A DNA stretch of 64,000 nt from Bigelowiella natans CCMP2755 (GCA_000320545.1 ADNK01001322.1:25070-89069); one strand, 5' to 3'. Positions 1 to 12,662 are shown, counted from the first letter of the stretch. Numbers and translations are program-made. The notes: a model not told the origin generated them from the sequence alone.

Positions 1-2130
1 TCTCTCCCTTTTCTTGCTTCGAGCCTGGCTACTGCTTCACGTTGTGATTTTGGACTACTATCAACGATGCGGGTTCTTCGACTATCTTCTCGCCCTTCTT
101 CCTCTCTAAATGCTTCCGTATCCTGGCGCGACAACATACTCTCCACGCGCTCTTGGACTACCCTGAGTTCCTCCGATTCAGCATATTCAGTGGCAACGAC
201 GTCTGTAGAGCGAGGATTGATTGTCCTACTTTCCCTTCCTTTATTGTGAGGTGGTGGCATATGTGCGGCAGTGGTCCATGATGCTACGGACCCGGAGCCT
301 CCTGACACGGTGCGGACTATGGAGTCTGAACGGGAAGAATTTGTAAAAGAGTTTTCATCCTCTTTTCGCAGAATTTGCTGTTGTTGTAGTTGCTGCTGCG
401 GACTACACTTTTGTCTCCTAACATCATGGATATCCTCATTATCTAATTCCTTTACTCGAACACGAGTACTGCGACTGGGGGAAGGTGGTGGAGGAGATGG
501 TTGCATAGACACCACTTCGCTGGTGTTTCTTATATTATCCCGAGTTGCTTTCAGACAATGTGAGAGCTTATTATCCTGGGTTAATTTGTTAGAATTTGAG
601 AACTTTCCGGAAGAAGGAAGAGGCGAAAGACTGGTATTCTGCTGTGTGTGGACGCCGAAAACATTATTCGTATCTGATCTTGACGTACTAGTAGGAGTAA
701 TTTTCTCGGCATCATTATCCGAGAATTGCAACTGCGTGAGCGGAATATTCTTTCCAAGTTTATTGGTTAATGGCAAGTGACCCGCGTTTGCGCTCAAAGA
801 GGAAAGTGAACTTGTACTTTCGAGCCTACACAACAATGGAGATAGTGCATTATTTCTAGGCGCTTGAGAGAGGACGCTGAGAGAGCTACGACGGTGGCTT
901 CGAGCCAAATTTTTGGTAGCCATGTTGTCTGTATCTGAAGTACGATATCTTCGAAGAAGAGTGCGCGACTTATTACTTAATGTAGCTCGTACAGCAGATA
1001 TCCGATGGTTGTTAGCGCGATAGGGAGTTCGTTGAGCGGTAAGTCTTCTCAGCTGCTTATGCGATAGAGCAGAATGTCGTCGAGATGATATCCTCTTAGA
1101 GTGGGACGACGATTCAATGTGAAAAGCATCTATTCTCGGATCTGAAACTTCCACATCAAGATGGGCTTGGAAGTGATCCCGAGTGCGTGAGTTCATTTTT
1201 GATATATCTTTTGTGGATTTGGGTGCATGGCTCAACGGCGGGAACTTATTTTTACTGTTCGTTGTAATCGCAGGAGCTGAGGCTGCTCTGTAAGATTTTA
1301 TAGGACCGGAATCGAACTCCAGGCGCTTTGCACCCTGGTCTCTACCACCACTCTGACCTATCGGCCAGAAGGTAGGATTTCGAGCTCCCCCCTTCAGCTT
1401 TGGCACATGGAAATGCTTCTTCTTCAAATCCGTTGACTGACGAGGAGAGAGGGGTCGGAGCGAATGCTTTGGGTGATAATGGGATGGTTTTCGTTTAAGA
1501 TGGGGACGCTGCAGATCACTGCCGAATGAGGGCGCACATTGCTCCTGAGTAAAAACCAAAAAAAGGTGTGATCATCAATACCCTACTATTTCCTCAACAG
1601 ATTATTTGCTTTCGACCGTGGAGTGTAAAGGAGGCCGTAGATTTAAACCCGAGTGCTTTCGACTCAACTCCATCATGAAAACGCTATCTTCAGCACATTG
1701 GCTGCAGAGGCAAAGGCAGGAGGAGGAGACACCACCGTAACGCTTTTGATTCGAGCCGAACCGACAACGAAGAATTACTGAAAAGGATCGCAATAAATAT
1801 GTGCGACAGCCACAATTTGGACAATTCTATTCTAGATCTAATTTTAACTCCAATTGTTCGATCATTCGAAGTTTCTCACTTTTCCCGTCGTACAATACGC
1901 TCTGCTTTGTCTTTACTGCGAAACAATCTCAATTTCTTTGCTCTACTGGGTGGTGTACGCAAATTGCTGCTACTGGAAAGTTCTAGGTTTTTCTTCGTAA
2001 ATTTAGGCTTTCTTGTCCATGATATCACTGTCGTATTTTTGCTCAGATGCACAGGCAAAATAGAGCGCCTTATCTTCCCTTCCGTCATCATCATGTACCT
2101 TCGACATGCTGTCAGGGAAGACGGACACAT
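1..2130 (-). CDS. Ser/Arg/Gln-rich low-complexity protein (partial, 3' end outside window)
   Basis: One frame stays open on the minus strand from 1544 to base 1, over 500 codons, and runs off the window edge. It starts just after a good splice acceptor (pyrimidine-rich, ending ctcag at about 1549-1545). The protein is basic and rich in Ser, Arg, Gln and Pro, with Gln runs near 380-400 and a Pro run near 490. No folded domain is recognised. Upstream exons are less certain. An open frame from an ATG at 2130 to about 1882 ends in a GTGAG donor and looks coding (Lys/Arg/Ser-rich), and a segment around 1600-1777 follows another good acceptor, but I could not join the frames cleanly. It diverges from the Rab gene. 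It is probably a disordered nuclear or cytoskeletal protein; function unknown. Confidence 0.55.
1301..1366 (-). other. tRNA-like sequence inside the open frame
   Basis: On the minus strand this stretch carries a pol III A-box-like sequence (TAGGTCAGAGTGG) and a perfect B-box core (GTTCGATTCC) at tRNA-like spacing. A 4-bp D stem (GGTC/GACC) forms. It is not a complete tRNA: the same bases would serve as anticodon and T stems, there is no variable loop, and the ends do not form an acceptor stem. It reads through in the host frame without a stop. It may be a tRNA-derived fragment, or chance. Confidence 0.3.
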
Positions 2131-2677
2131 AAAAAGTGTCCTAATTCAATATATTACGAAATCGGAACCTAACTTTCATCGTTGAGTAAATTACATGAAG
2201 CCGTTGAAATTCTACATACGTCTTTAATTTGATGAGACTATTGGATACTAATCTCCAGCTATTTCTTTCTCTCTTTGAGTCGGGTGCTGGGAGATCAGTG
2301 TTTTTTTGTCATGTGGGGTACTCAGAATTCTAATAATATACTCTTACGACATGATATATACATAATTTCTGGGAAAAATATCATAAGTTCTAAACGCAAG
2401 TGATATTCAGCTTCAAACAAATGTATCTGAGAGTTGCCTGCCAGTGCTCGCCGTTCGCTGGGAATGAATTCAAATCAACCTTGTCTTCTATTGGAAGGGA
2501 TATACTTTGAATTGTTCATAAATTTGTTTGATCCCTCTGTCTCTATTGAATATTGTAATGGATTTGAATAGTAATGACATTGTTGACTGAGCTCCCAGTA
2601 GCTTAAAATCGTCTGCAGCAGGATCGATCGCAGGAAGTCTTGGGCCTCGACCTCTAGCTCACACACAACAAAGAAGC

Positions 2678-3373
2678 ATGCAAGCTCAAGAGAAATCACT
2701 ACCATTTAAGCTTGTCCTACTGGGAGACTCTAACGTGGGCAAGTCAAGCATCGTCCTCCGATTTGTCCGAAAACAGTTTTTTGAGTACCAGGAGAGCACA
2801 ATCGGAGGTAGTGAAGAGAGGCTTTGGAAGGCTTTTCGAAATAGACAATGCTCTGTGAGATTAATGGGAATTTATGATCAATAACCACCAATCAATAAAG
2901 AATATAGGAGAGAAGGACTATGTTTAATTCCTTCAGCTTCCCCCACCCCATATTCTGCAAATTCTTGGCATTAGTATTCTTGACTTTTTCTTTCCACTTC
3001 GAATGTTCCTCCAGCCGCCTTCTCCACCCAGACCGTCAAAGTAGATGACTACACAGTAAAGTTTGAGATTTGGGACACCGCAGGTATGTTTCCCTGTCGT
3101 TTATCAGGGACCTATGATGCAAAATCAGTTCTGGTGTGGAGAGAAATAAGTGATTTCTTCTAGTTTTTTTTTATTTTGGAGGTTGAGACATACATAATAC
3201 TTAATTCAGCCCATTTTTTTTTGGCTCGCAACAGTGATTCGTGTATTCCATTAAGATAACATTATGTGTGAAGACACGGTTTATAAATGGGGAATTGTTG
3301 GATATTCTAGAACGATTATCTAATACATCCGAACATTTTGAATGCCGGAAGATAAAAACAAACCACTTTATAA

Positions 3374-3423
<50 letters not shown>

Positions 3424-4084
3424 TTGGGTACGCAATCTTGGATAATGTTCCTCTGAATCCAGGCCAGGTATATCTTACAACATTTACCTACATTCATAAT
3501 TTAAATACAGTTTTTCTCTTTCAGGAACGATATCACAGTCTTGCACCTATGTATTATCGAGGGGCCTCTGCTGCAATCGTAGTATATGACATCACAAATG
3601 CACCAACTCTACAGAGGGCGAAAGCTTGGGTTAAGGAACTGCAACGCCAGGTACACTATCAACACATATTTAATCCCGGTCTTTTGTTAATTGTGTTTCT
3701 TTTTTAGGGCAACCCAAACATTGTAATAGTACTAGCTGGAAACAAAGTGGACCTAGCGGGGAGTCGGGAAGTTGACTCTGGGGTATTCTTCTTGTTTCAC
3801 CCCTTTCTAATTCAAATACTAAGAAGTTTCAATTAGGATGTTAAGGGCTATGCACAAGAGAATGGAATAATGTTCATGGAAACGTCGGCGAAGACGAACT
3901 ATAACGTTAGCGAGCTATTCGAACAGATTGCGTATAAACTGCCCAAGAAACAGACACCTCAAAAACGACCTGGAATTCTCGTGGTAACATTAATTACATG
4001 TCGCAATAATTTATTTTTATATGAGACTCATCGTAATAACAGGATCCAGTTGATTTGCAGCCCGAAAGAAAATCTTGCTGCTAA
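2678..4084 (+). CDS. Rab5-like small GTPase
   Basis: Small GTPase of the Rab5/Rab22 endosomal group, which switches between GDP and GTP to direct early-endosome fusion. Seven exons fit with consistent phase: 2678-2807, 3015-3083, 3463-3467, 3525-3650, 3708-3782, 3837-3983 and 4043-4084, giving 197 residues, the usual Rab length. Motifs are complete: P-loop GDSNVGKSS, switch I STIGAAF, WDTAGQE, NKVD and ETSAK. The protein ends in Cys-Cys for geranylgeranylation. The third exon is only 5 nt and supplies the Gly-Gln of DTAGQE. Introns are short (54-59 bp) except for two longer ones, one carrying a TA microsatellite. The start is the first ATG ahead of the G domain. An AATAAA follows near 4205. 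Confidence 0.93.
3376..3420. repeat. (TA)n microsatellite in Rab intron
   Basis: An uninterrupted TA run of about 44 bp lies within the intron just before the 5-nt microexon. Confidence 0.95.
3463..3467 (+). other. 5-nt microexon of the Rab5-like gene
   Basis: The bases GCCAG are flanked by ag (3461-3462) and gta (3468-3470). Joining 3083 to 3463-3467 to 3525 reads GCA GGC CAG GAA CGA, restoring the invariant A-G-Q-E-R of switch II. Skipping these five bases shifts the frame into nonsense. The flanking introns are 379 and 57 bp. Confidence 0.85.
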
Positions 4085-4812
4085 CCTTGTAAATTCTACG
4101 CTACACGAGACCTGAACCAAAAGCCCATTACGATTGTCTTCGATTGTCTGTAGGTTCCAGAGAATGGAATCTATATAACCCTAAAAATGCAGATGTTTCC
4201 TTTAAATAAAATCTCATCGAAACTATAAAACCCCTTTTACGATTAGTACATGAAGCTGGCAACTATCTAGCTAGATAGGCATGCGCGCTATGCTGGTCTG
4301 TCTTTCTAGCTTTGCTGATCGATGCTACACACTATTCACACATACACATGCAACCTGCTCTCACACACAAACGCGCGCGCGCACAATTATAACGTACGTG
4401 CTAGCGTGGCTCTTTCTATATAGCCCTAATAGGCTAGTAGGCTATGTAGCGTACGTCACGTATGAACGTTTGTAGTTTCTACGTACGTACACCTAATAAG
4501 AAGCATATAAGCACATATGTCACAAAAGCACACATGCTAGCATGGGCTGTCGACATGTGCATGCACTAATAAGTGAGCCACGCTATAACGCGCACATCTC
4601 TAGACTAGGCCTACACAAATACAGCGATTGCACCGATACCGTCATTAAAACAGTAACGTGTACGTAAATGCAGCATGTGGAGCTAATCGCAACCATGGCT
4701 AGATATAGTAGAGCGCGATGTGTGTGTACCCGTTTCAGGCGGAGACGTCTCATAACATGTAGCATGGACTAGTGGAGCTTACTAGACAATAGACATAGTA
4801 TATATTATAGTA

Positions 4813-4815
<3 letters not shown>

Positions 4816-4852
<37 letters not shown>
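4816..4852. repeat. (TA)n microsatellite
   Basis: A perfect TA run in the Rab/SEC61 spacer. Confidence 0.95.
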
Positions 4853-4854
<2 letters not shown>

Positions 4855-4908
4855 AATGTATCATATATACATTGTCTATAGTCTAGCTTACGTATGCTAG
4901 TATGGTAG

Positions 4909-4910
<2 letters not shown>

Positions 4911-4979
<69 letters not shown>
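4911..4979. repeat. Compound (TA)n(TG)n microsatellite
   Basis: A TA run passes directly into a TG run; all are alternating purine-pyrimidine steps. Confidence 0.95.
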
Positions 4980-4980
<1 letters not shown>

Positions 4981-5250
4981 ATTAAGATACCAATCTCTAG
5001 ACCTAGCCTATTTCATAGCAAGACGTTTGACATATATTGAACCACTGTAAATTGTCGCATGATAGCAATGACACATTAGTGTGGCCTTTATGCTAGTAGG
5101 TAAAAGTGCAGACAATTTAGCGTGGTGATGTATGTGGAGATTCTGTGGCTTGCATTGAAGATTTACAAATATCCTACTTGGGAAAGATCTATGAGTTTTC
5201 ATCCAAGAAATTGAAACCCAAACTGCACGTTTTATCTCGCCACGTTTTAT

Positions 5251-7105
5251 CTAGCTAAAGAAGGACATGGTCTCCGACCCCCTTTCTTTCTGGAACATCT
5301 CGTAGTACTGGAAGATGATTGTGACTGCGAGAAGAATTCCAGTACCAGACCCGATTGCTCCCATGAAATCCGCAACTACAGTGAGAGCTCCGATGCACAT
5401 ACCTCCAAAAGCAGCAGCGATAGGAATGTAACGTTCAAGGACCTTAATGACACTTTGCTTACGGAATCCCTTGAATTCCATATGCTGGTCACGGAATTGC
5501 TTCGCAACATCCTTTGGCGAGGATCCCGAAACTTCAATCCAGGTGATGGAGAACAGAGCGCAGGTGATTAGGATGAAAGCAAGATAGAAGAGAGCATGGA
5601 AAGGGTCGTACAGGATCTCCGCCAAAGAGGTAGGAGGAGATACATAGTACGCCAAACCACTTACTGGTACAGAAGCACCACGCTCCTGTTCTTGCCATTT
5701 TCCTAAAAGCTTAACCAAAAAGTTTGTAGGGTAGCGTTTGTGAAGCAGCTGGGAGAAGAAGTAAAGGTTGGACACCAAGGCGGTTTGTAGGATAATTGGA
5801 ATGTTGGAAGTGTAGAACAGCTTAATTGGGTAAGTGGAGGAATGGCCACGGTACCTATTGCATACACAATTAGGTATTTAGCTTTAGCTTAAGCATAACA
5901 AAAAAACGACTTGTATCGAATGCCTACCTTTCATATTTGACAGGGAGGTCGACACGGAATCCTTGGAAGTAAATTACGATAACGAAGACGAAAACGGTAG
6001 CCAACAAGTTGAAGATGTTAGGAAGGTTTTGTCGGTAGAAAGCTTCATTGATGGCACGAACCTGTCGAAAAAACTAAAATGAGGACTTCCACTTCCGATC
6101 TTATTCTTAAACAAACCTTGTCTGTGCGAGTAACAAGCATATGGAACATGGCAATGATAGCTCCTTCAAACTCAGTACCACGACCAGTGTTAATAGTTGT
6201 GGGTGAGAATGCCTTCCAGATGATATTCTCACAGATATTAGTCGCAATGAACAGAGAAATTCCAGATCCAAGACCGTATCCCTTGGTGAGCAACTCGTCA
6301 AGAACAAGAACGATCACACCAGCGAAGAACAACTGGAGAATGATAAGAGTTGCATTTCCAGCACCAAGCTCTTTGACGTCCCCATACATACCAGACATGA
6401 CGTAAGCAAGAGCCTCGCCAATTGTAATGAGAAGACCACAAAGCTTCTGCGCTCCTTGGAAAAGAGCACGGTCCTCCTTGTTGTTCTGATCGACGTGAAT
6501 GATTTTTGATCCAGCAAGAAGCTGCATGACCATACCAGAGGTAACGATAGGGGAAATTCCGAGTTCCATCAATGTTCCACGGTTCGAAGCAAGAATCACA
6601 CGCATCCAGTAGAATGGATCCGCTGGTGATAAAATAAGATGCGTTTTTCATACATTAGAAGAAGTGATTCACAAATTCGTATCAGAACTAAAGTTGGTTT
6701 ATATCTAAAAAATCAAAAAGCCTCTTTATAAAAGGCGTTTACAAGCCAACTGTAAAAAGTTCCTCTACCTATTTTCCATCACACTACCCCCCCCACCCCC
6801 CCCACCCCGTTCACGCCATTCGATATATGAATGTACGAGTTGATATAGGAACTCATGAATTTCTAATTCATAGGCGGACATGTTACTCGACCTCGAACTA
6901 AATTGAATACAAGTTCTATCGGGTATGGCGACTTACCGGAGCTAGAGGAACGAATGCCGTAAAGCGGGATCTGACAGCAGACGAGGAAAATAAGCAGGGT
7001 AATGATAGTCCACATCATCCTCTCCTTGAACTGCACATTTCGCTCCGGAGCACGAACTTCCGGAAGCACGCACATAACGGGCTTTATCAGATGGAGAAAC
7101 CTCAT
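5251..7105 (-). CDS. SEC61A: SEC61 alpha, protein translocation channel
   Basis: Pore-forming subunit of the ER Sec61 translocon. Four exons fit with exact phase: 7105-6937, 6622-6117, 6061-5928 and 5854-5251, giving 470 residues against about 476 in animals. The order of conserved blocks matches the family: [12 protein letters not shown] at the N terminus, [12 protein letters not shown] in the first membrane helix, [61 protein letters not shown], then [15 protein letters not shown] and [22 protein letters not shown] (given in part) near the end. The start at 7105 is the ATG nearest the conserved N terminus. A tiny 5' coding exon is possible because an acceptor-like tag lies just upstream. 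The gene is convergent with the Rab gene. Confidence 0.95.
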
Positions 7106-8076
7106 GACTACAATGACGCAGTGGGGGGGTAGGCAGAAAGGTTTTTTTCTGGCTTCTGTATTCAATAAGTTCCCGCAAGGAAAACACCAATAAGCAATCG
7201 CTTTGATTTTGATATACGACATCAAATATTAGAAGTCTTACAGTAAATTATAAGCACATAAAAGTATTGTAATCATTCATTTTGCAAAGTATGTATTCTT
7301 GAAACTGTAAATGAGACTCATCTGTTTAAATCTCTAAATTTCAATATTGCCATTTTATCTCTGAATTGCAAAATAAAGGCATTCTTCGATGAAACTATCA
7401 TCTATTTTTACACAATATCATGTCCTATCAGTGAGATGTAGGTCTACTGCGAGATTCTGCCAGCTCTGAGCGAAATTTTGCAAAATTTTGCTGTACTCTG
7501 TATGAACATGTATAAATGTCATCCTTTTTTCATTTTAACTGGGGATTCGGACTTTTACGGCCAAAAGCCTAAGATATGTTTGTTGAATATGTAAGGGCAA
7601 AGTTCCCAAGGATAGCTAATTATTCCATATCGACATGATTTAAAATGCTTATTTGGGATAAAATTGTAAGAGTCGTATAACAGAAGTCTTTTCGAGCTCA
7701 GATTAAATCTGAGAAACTCTTGATGTGATGCTGTGTCATCATACCACATGTTTCAGTATTAAAATTTGTGTCCCACTATGGTAAATGTGCCACCTTGTCC
7801 TTTTATTTTTGTTCTTGCAGATATATCTTTGTCGTAAATGAAATTCTGGATTCCTAAAATTAAAATGGGAAGTATAAATTGAACAAGCTACTAGCTGAAT
7901 TCGAACTCCGTCGAGATCTTTAGGATATTCTCAAGCTCCACTCCATGCTACGACGCATAACATTAATAAAAACTAGTTGTCGCAAGATAAAATAGAAGTA
8001 ATGTTCAACAAGCAGGATAACAAGGCACAAGCGACAACGTGTATGACATGTCGCTCATAATTTCTTACTCTCGGCA
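7106..8076. other. AT-rich intergenic region
   Basis: Divergent spacer between SEC61 alpha and MYG1. It is AT-rich with no repeat block and only short frames of no recognisable family. It must hold both promoters, but I see no clear TATA or other motif. Confidence 0.6.
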
Positions 8077-10256
8077 ATGGCGTCTCCGTCCATCGGCACA
8101 CACAGCGGCACGTAGGGGAATTTACTGACGTTACTGATACATCGATCAAATTGTAACTCATTCGTCTCGCGCTCTTCTTTTCACAGGTTTCACTGCGATG
8201 AGGCTCTGGCCTGCTTTATGCTTAAGAGCTTGCCTGAATACAAGGATGCAACAATTGTTCGTTCGAGGGATCCAAAAGTGCTCGGCCAACTTCCCATCCT
8301 AGTGGACGTTGGGGGAGTGTAAGAACCTATTTTACCGTTTTACTGCTGCAAAAAGAATATGCACTTTTTGACGATTGCATCATTCCGTCGTTGTCTTTGT
8401 CGTTCGTCGCAAGATATGACCCAAGCAAACACCGTTATGACCACCACCAACGGGGATTTGGTGAGGTATGCTCCACGCACAGACACTGTATGGACATGAT
8501 TGATTCATCGCTTACTGAATATATGAAAAGCATCGTGAGTTATCGTGGTACTGGCAGTAGCAATAGTAAAGTAGTCAATACATGACGCAACAACCAGGTA
8601 TTTGGACATGGGTTCAAAACGAAGCTGAGCAGTGCCGGGCTGGTATACAAGCATTTTGGCAAAAAGGTAGCCCATAATCGCAAAATTAACAATGTTGGAA
8701 TGGTGGAGAAGTTGAACTTCTGACAAATTTGATTACACATCAGGTGATATCTGCCATCTCTGGGATTACTGATGAGAAAGTTATCGATACGCTGTTCCTT
8801 AAAGTATATGACGGTTTTATTCAAGGTGATGGTTCTCATATATATTCAATAGAGTCCAATTTCGTACTATTGTATGAATCGGCATCTCTTTTTTCCTTCC
8901 TCCCATCTAAGATGGATGTGATATATCTCCCTCGTTATCTGATACTCCTAATATGAAAGAAATCGATGGGATTGACAATGGCGTCGCAGTGAAAGATGGT
9001 GAACAGGCTCCCAATTATCGTATTTCGACTGATTTATCGTCCCGTGTTGGATATTTGAATCCTGGTGTGATACAACACTATGCACTAAGCAATGACAACA
9101 ACAATCCACCTTTCTGCGTCGTAGACTATTGCACATTATTTATCATTCCAATCCGTCGTCTGTGCTGCTTTCCAGCTCCTATTTCATCACGCATACACTT
9201 CTTGCAATTCATCGTTATATCAAAATGATGATCATTCCAGGTTGGAATGAAGAAGCTAGCGACATTGAGCAGAGATTCCACAAAGCTGTTGCAATGACTG
9301 GAAAAGAGCTTACGGATAGAATAATGGCTTATAAGAACGTCAGTATTAACGGATGCGATAATTCCTATATTCTTCTTTTGCACCAGTGCTGCTGCTGCTA
9401 CTGCTGCTACTACTGAATCTAATAATATATCCGTAGCATTGGCTTCCAGCACGTGATCTAGTTGCGAAAGCAATAGCTACGCGACACGGCGTTCACAAGT
9501 AAGTGTGGGAAGAGAGACGATTTCTATTCTTTCCCTATTGCTGCTTTACCGAGTCTTCATGCTGCTAACGCTGATACTGCGTTGTCGCTCATAGATCTGG
9601 ATCAATCGTATTGTTTGAGAAGTTCTGCTCTTGGAAAAGCCACTTGCACGAGATTGAACAGGTTATGACCAGGGGTGAGAGAGAGGGGGGGGAGAGGGAG
9701 AGAGAAGAGCAGGCACCGTGAGAGTTCAATGGTACATGCTTGTATTTAAATTCGATCTCCTTCCTCATTAGTAACTAGCGTTGTTATTATCAGGAATCAA
9801 AGTTTGAGGTGGGGAGGGCACCACCTTCTATTTTGTACGTTCTCTATCCAGACAGCAGGTTGCTTGCCTAGCCGCCTTTTATGCATTATACACAAACATA
9901 GATATATCCATGTAAGAAAAAGAAGAAGAAGAAGAAGAAGAAGAAGAAGAAGAAGAAGGGACTTAGGATAACTAAGGAAATTGTCTTCTAATTCTGCGGC
10001 ATTTTCTTTACCCGCCGCCCCACCCCCTACCCCAACCTCAGCATTCTTTTTTGTACTCTTCAAATAATTATTTCTACCCACATCAGCGGTAAGTGGAGAA
10101 TTCAGTGCGTTCCTATGCGGGAAGGGTCTTTCGAGTCAAGATTAGCCCTTCCAGAGCCTTGGCGCGGGGTACGAGGCGAGGAGCTCTCCAAACTCACAGG
10201 GATTGATGGATGCGTCTTCACACATGCAGCGGGTAAATGTATTATATTTGTACATA

Positions 10257-10301
<45 letters not shown>

Positions 10302-10791
10302 AATGTTTGAACTTACAATTTCTCTCTCCTTTTTCTTTCTTGCCTTCTATCCTACAACTACTGGTGTTGAAATGACATTAAAAAATGAAGATGCAAAAAT
10401 AGCAATAATTACGTCAAAACAACGAGTTTTTGGTTTGCTGATTCACACTATATTACTGTTATCTGCCAGGCTTTATCGGAGGAAATAATACACAAGAAGG
10501 AGGTGACTATTATATGATGTTCTTGAAAGAAGTACTGTCGTAGTTTTGTCGTTGTTGATGTTGATAATGATGCAAAAAAGGCAACTTACTAGTTTGATGA
10601 GTGTGTAATCCCCCCCCCTCTCTATTGTCTCTCTCTCCCACTCTTTGTCTAACCATATATGCTATGAATACTGGTCGTATTTAGTTCTGGCTATGGCTAT
10701 TAGCAGTCTTGCCTACTATGCTTCCAAGTCTGCTACTGGCGCTACTGACGACGAACAGCCTAGCTCTAAGAAACCAAAGACCTCAGTCTGA
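8077..10791 (+). CDS. MYG1: MYG1 family exonuclease
   Basis: MYG1 (formerly UPF0160) is a DHH-like 3'-5' RNA exonuclease found in nucleus and mitochondria. Thirteen exons fit in phase: 8077-8111, 8187-8318, 8414-8465, 8598-8666, 8744-8825, 8960-9064, 9241-9338, 9437-9498, 9595-9661, 9794-9858, 10087-10232, 10470-10502 and 10685-10791, giving 350 residues, the normal size. Conserved blocks: [17 protein letters not shown] (usually THNG), [30 protein letters not shown] with the catalytic-type DHH, GWLPARDL-like [46 protein letters not shown]. The short C-terminal tail (SSKKPKTSV) is basic. Introns hold GAA and TG microsatellites. The acceptor of exon 3 (cgcaag) is weak, but the phase and protein match support it. 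Confidence 0.93.
9919..9957. repeat. (GAA)n microsatellite in MYG1 intron
   Basis: About 13 GAA units in the intron after exon 10. Confidence 0.95.
10261..10297. repeat. (TG)n microsatellite in MYG1 intron
   Basis: Perfect TG run in the intron after exon 11. Confidence 0.95.
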
Positions 10792-11515
10792 AATTGAAAC
10801 AATCATCCCACTGATGCCTGAACGACTCCAGGACAAGAAGTAGTAAACATGGTCACGCATTCGCCAAAGCGATGCTGTACGTGATAATCAGTAGACGAAT
10901 ATACAGTCGGGTTATCATGCTATTACACTACTGTACGCGGTTAGACAGACGCGAGCAATCATGCGCGACAGTGATTAGGGCTACTGACATAGACTGTTAT
11001 CATTATTGTGTGCGAGGCAACTTGCCGCCAAGTTTGCAACAACATAGCTTATTGCTGCTTTGCATAGCTTTCAGTCGGACAGACGTAGTCGTGCACGTAT
11101 GTATATGCATATAACATGCAGCAAGGGCCCCCATGTACATAGAACTACAGATTCACATACAGTCTATAGTTGTTATTCGCATTATTGCGCATCCATCGTA
11201 TAATCGTATAATCGACAGTAATATAGAGTACAATCAGTGCTATAGTGCACACAGACGCAGATCGAATCGATGCCTCATTCTAGTATACTAGCATTGTATG
11301 GTGTTTGCGTAAGCGCTCTGACTCGATCGTGCTACTAACACTGGCTAGCTGATGATACGGCACTATGTATGCAGCTTGCTCGTCAGATGCTATTGCTGAC
11401 AAGGCAACGCTGCTTATTAATGGCATGGCCTGTGCTGCCCTGTGTGGCGTGCACGTTGTATACATACCAACAGCAGCTCTATATCATTCATTACTATCAT
11501 ATCGATATGCCATCA
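10792..11515. other. Intergenic spacer, partly palindrome-rich
   Basis: Convergent spacer between MYG1 and FOXRED1. It shows no gene. Short motifs such as CTAGCTGA, ATGCATAT and TCGATCG recur but less densely than elsewhere. Confidence 0.6.
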
Positions 11516-11983
11516 TTAGTAACACACCGCTTCTGTAAAGGGCACGTTCTGCAGAACTCGATTGTAGCCGAATGACGAAAGATCAACTGTACTATATCTT
11601 CCGTCCAATATTAGTTCTGATATCGCACGTCCCACAGGCTGTATATTGTCCAAAATAATATAGAACGAAAGCAAAGAGCGAGAGTGTTTGTATGTGGGTT
11701 AGCTATACATGTTGGAAGTAAGTCATCCACATAAACGATGTACGACAACTCATGGTAGCGGTGTTCCTCGTAGTGTATGCTGCTACACTGGCATTGTTAG
11801 TTGAGGTCTTAAAAAGAATAAATTACCGGACAGTGCTGGATTCCGTGGCCACTGAAACCAGCAGCAAAGTATAAGCGTGATCCTTCCTGATACTCTCCAA
11901 TTATAGCATTCTCGTCGAATTTGTTAAAATCGTAGAACCCATGCCAACCACCCTGCACCCTACTCACAATATTACGCATACAA

Positions 11984-12034
<51 letters not shown>

Positions 12035-12625
12035 CACACACATACACACACAATGTATATATTCACAACAGCTTCAACTCGTCCTTGTAAAGTAGGAAGA
12101 GACATTAGAGGCTACCGCACGTGTGAAGTGAGACAAACAGACAGAGAAGGGGAGAAGGGGGGGGGGGGGGAGAGAGCGCACGTTGACAACTTGCCTTAGA
12201 TTCTCAAACGCTGGAACTCTGTTTGCTAGCGGTTCCCACATGTGTTCTTCAAAAAATGCTGTGTCATTGACACCCCCCCCCTCAAGTTCTTCTGCAACTC
12301 CCTCACAATCCTGGGAGTATGAAAATTATATCTTATATTGGACATATATGCTGTTGTTGTTGTTGTTGATGATGATGATGATGATGATAATGATGATAAG
12401 TTTATGATTGCTACGGTGGTGGAGATGGGAAAATAGTTATCAAAAGAAAAGAAAAGTAGAAAAAACAACAACTATGACACGCTCAAACAGGAGCTTCAAT
12501 ACTTCTATACTATCAGCATCGGTATCGTCGTTGTCCACAAGAAGAATGATTGCTTACTCACCGGATCTTCACCCACCGCCATTCCAGTCACGAATAGCCC
12601 TGTTTGTGTATGTGTTTGTGTTTCC

Positions 12626-12662
<37 letters not shown>

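Larger units (their letters stand above)
4085..5250. other. Intergenic palindrome-rich spacer
   Basis: There is no supported gene between the convergent Rab and SEC61 genes. From about 4250 the sequence is dense in self-complementary 4-6-mers (CTAGCTAG, GCGCGC, ACGTACGT, GCTAGC). Two TA runs are present (about 4816-4852 and 4911-4948), the second continuing into a TG run to 4979. Short open frames here show no family similarity. Confidence 0.7.

Noticed and set aside
1301-1366. Functional tRNA gene
   Set aside because: Stems overlap, there is no acceptor stem and no variable loop, so it is listed only as tRNA-like.
12629-12659. Open frames through TG, CA, GA and trinucleotide runs across the window
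   Set aside because: They are translations of microsatellites (Cys-Val, His-Thr, Ser-Leu, poly-Ser and similar) and have no coding support.
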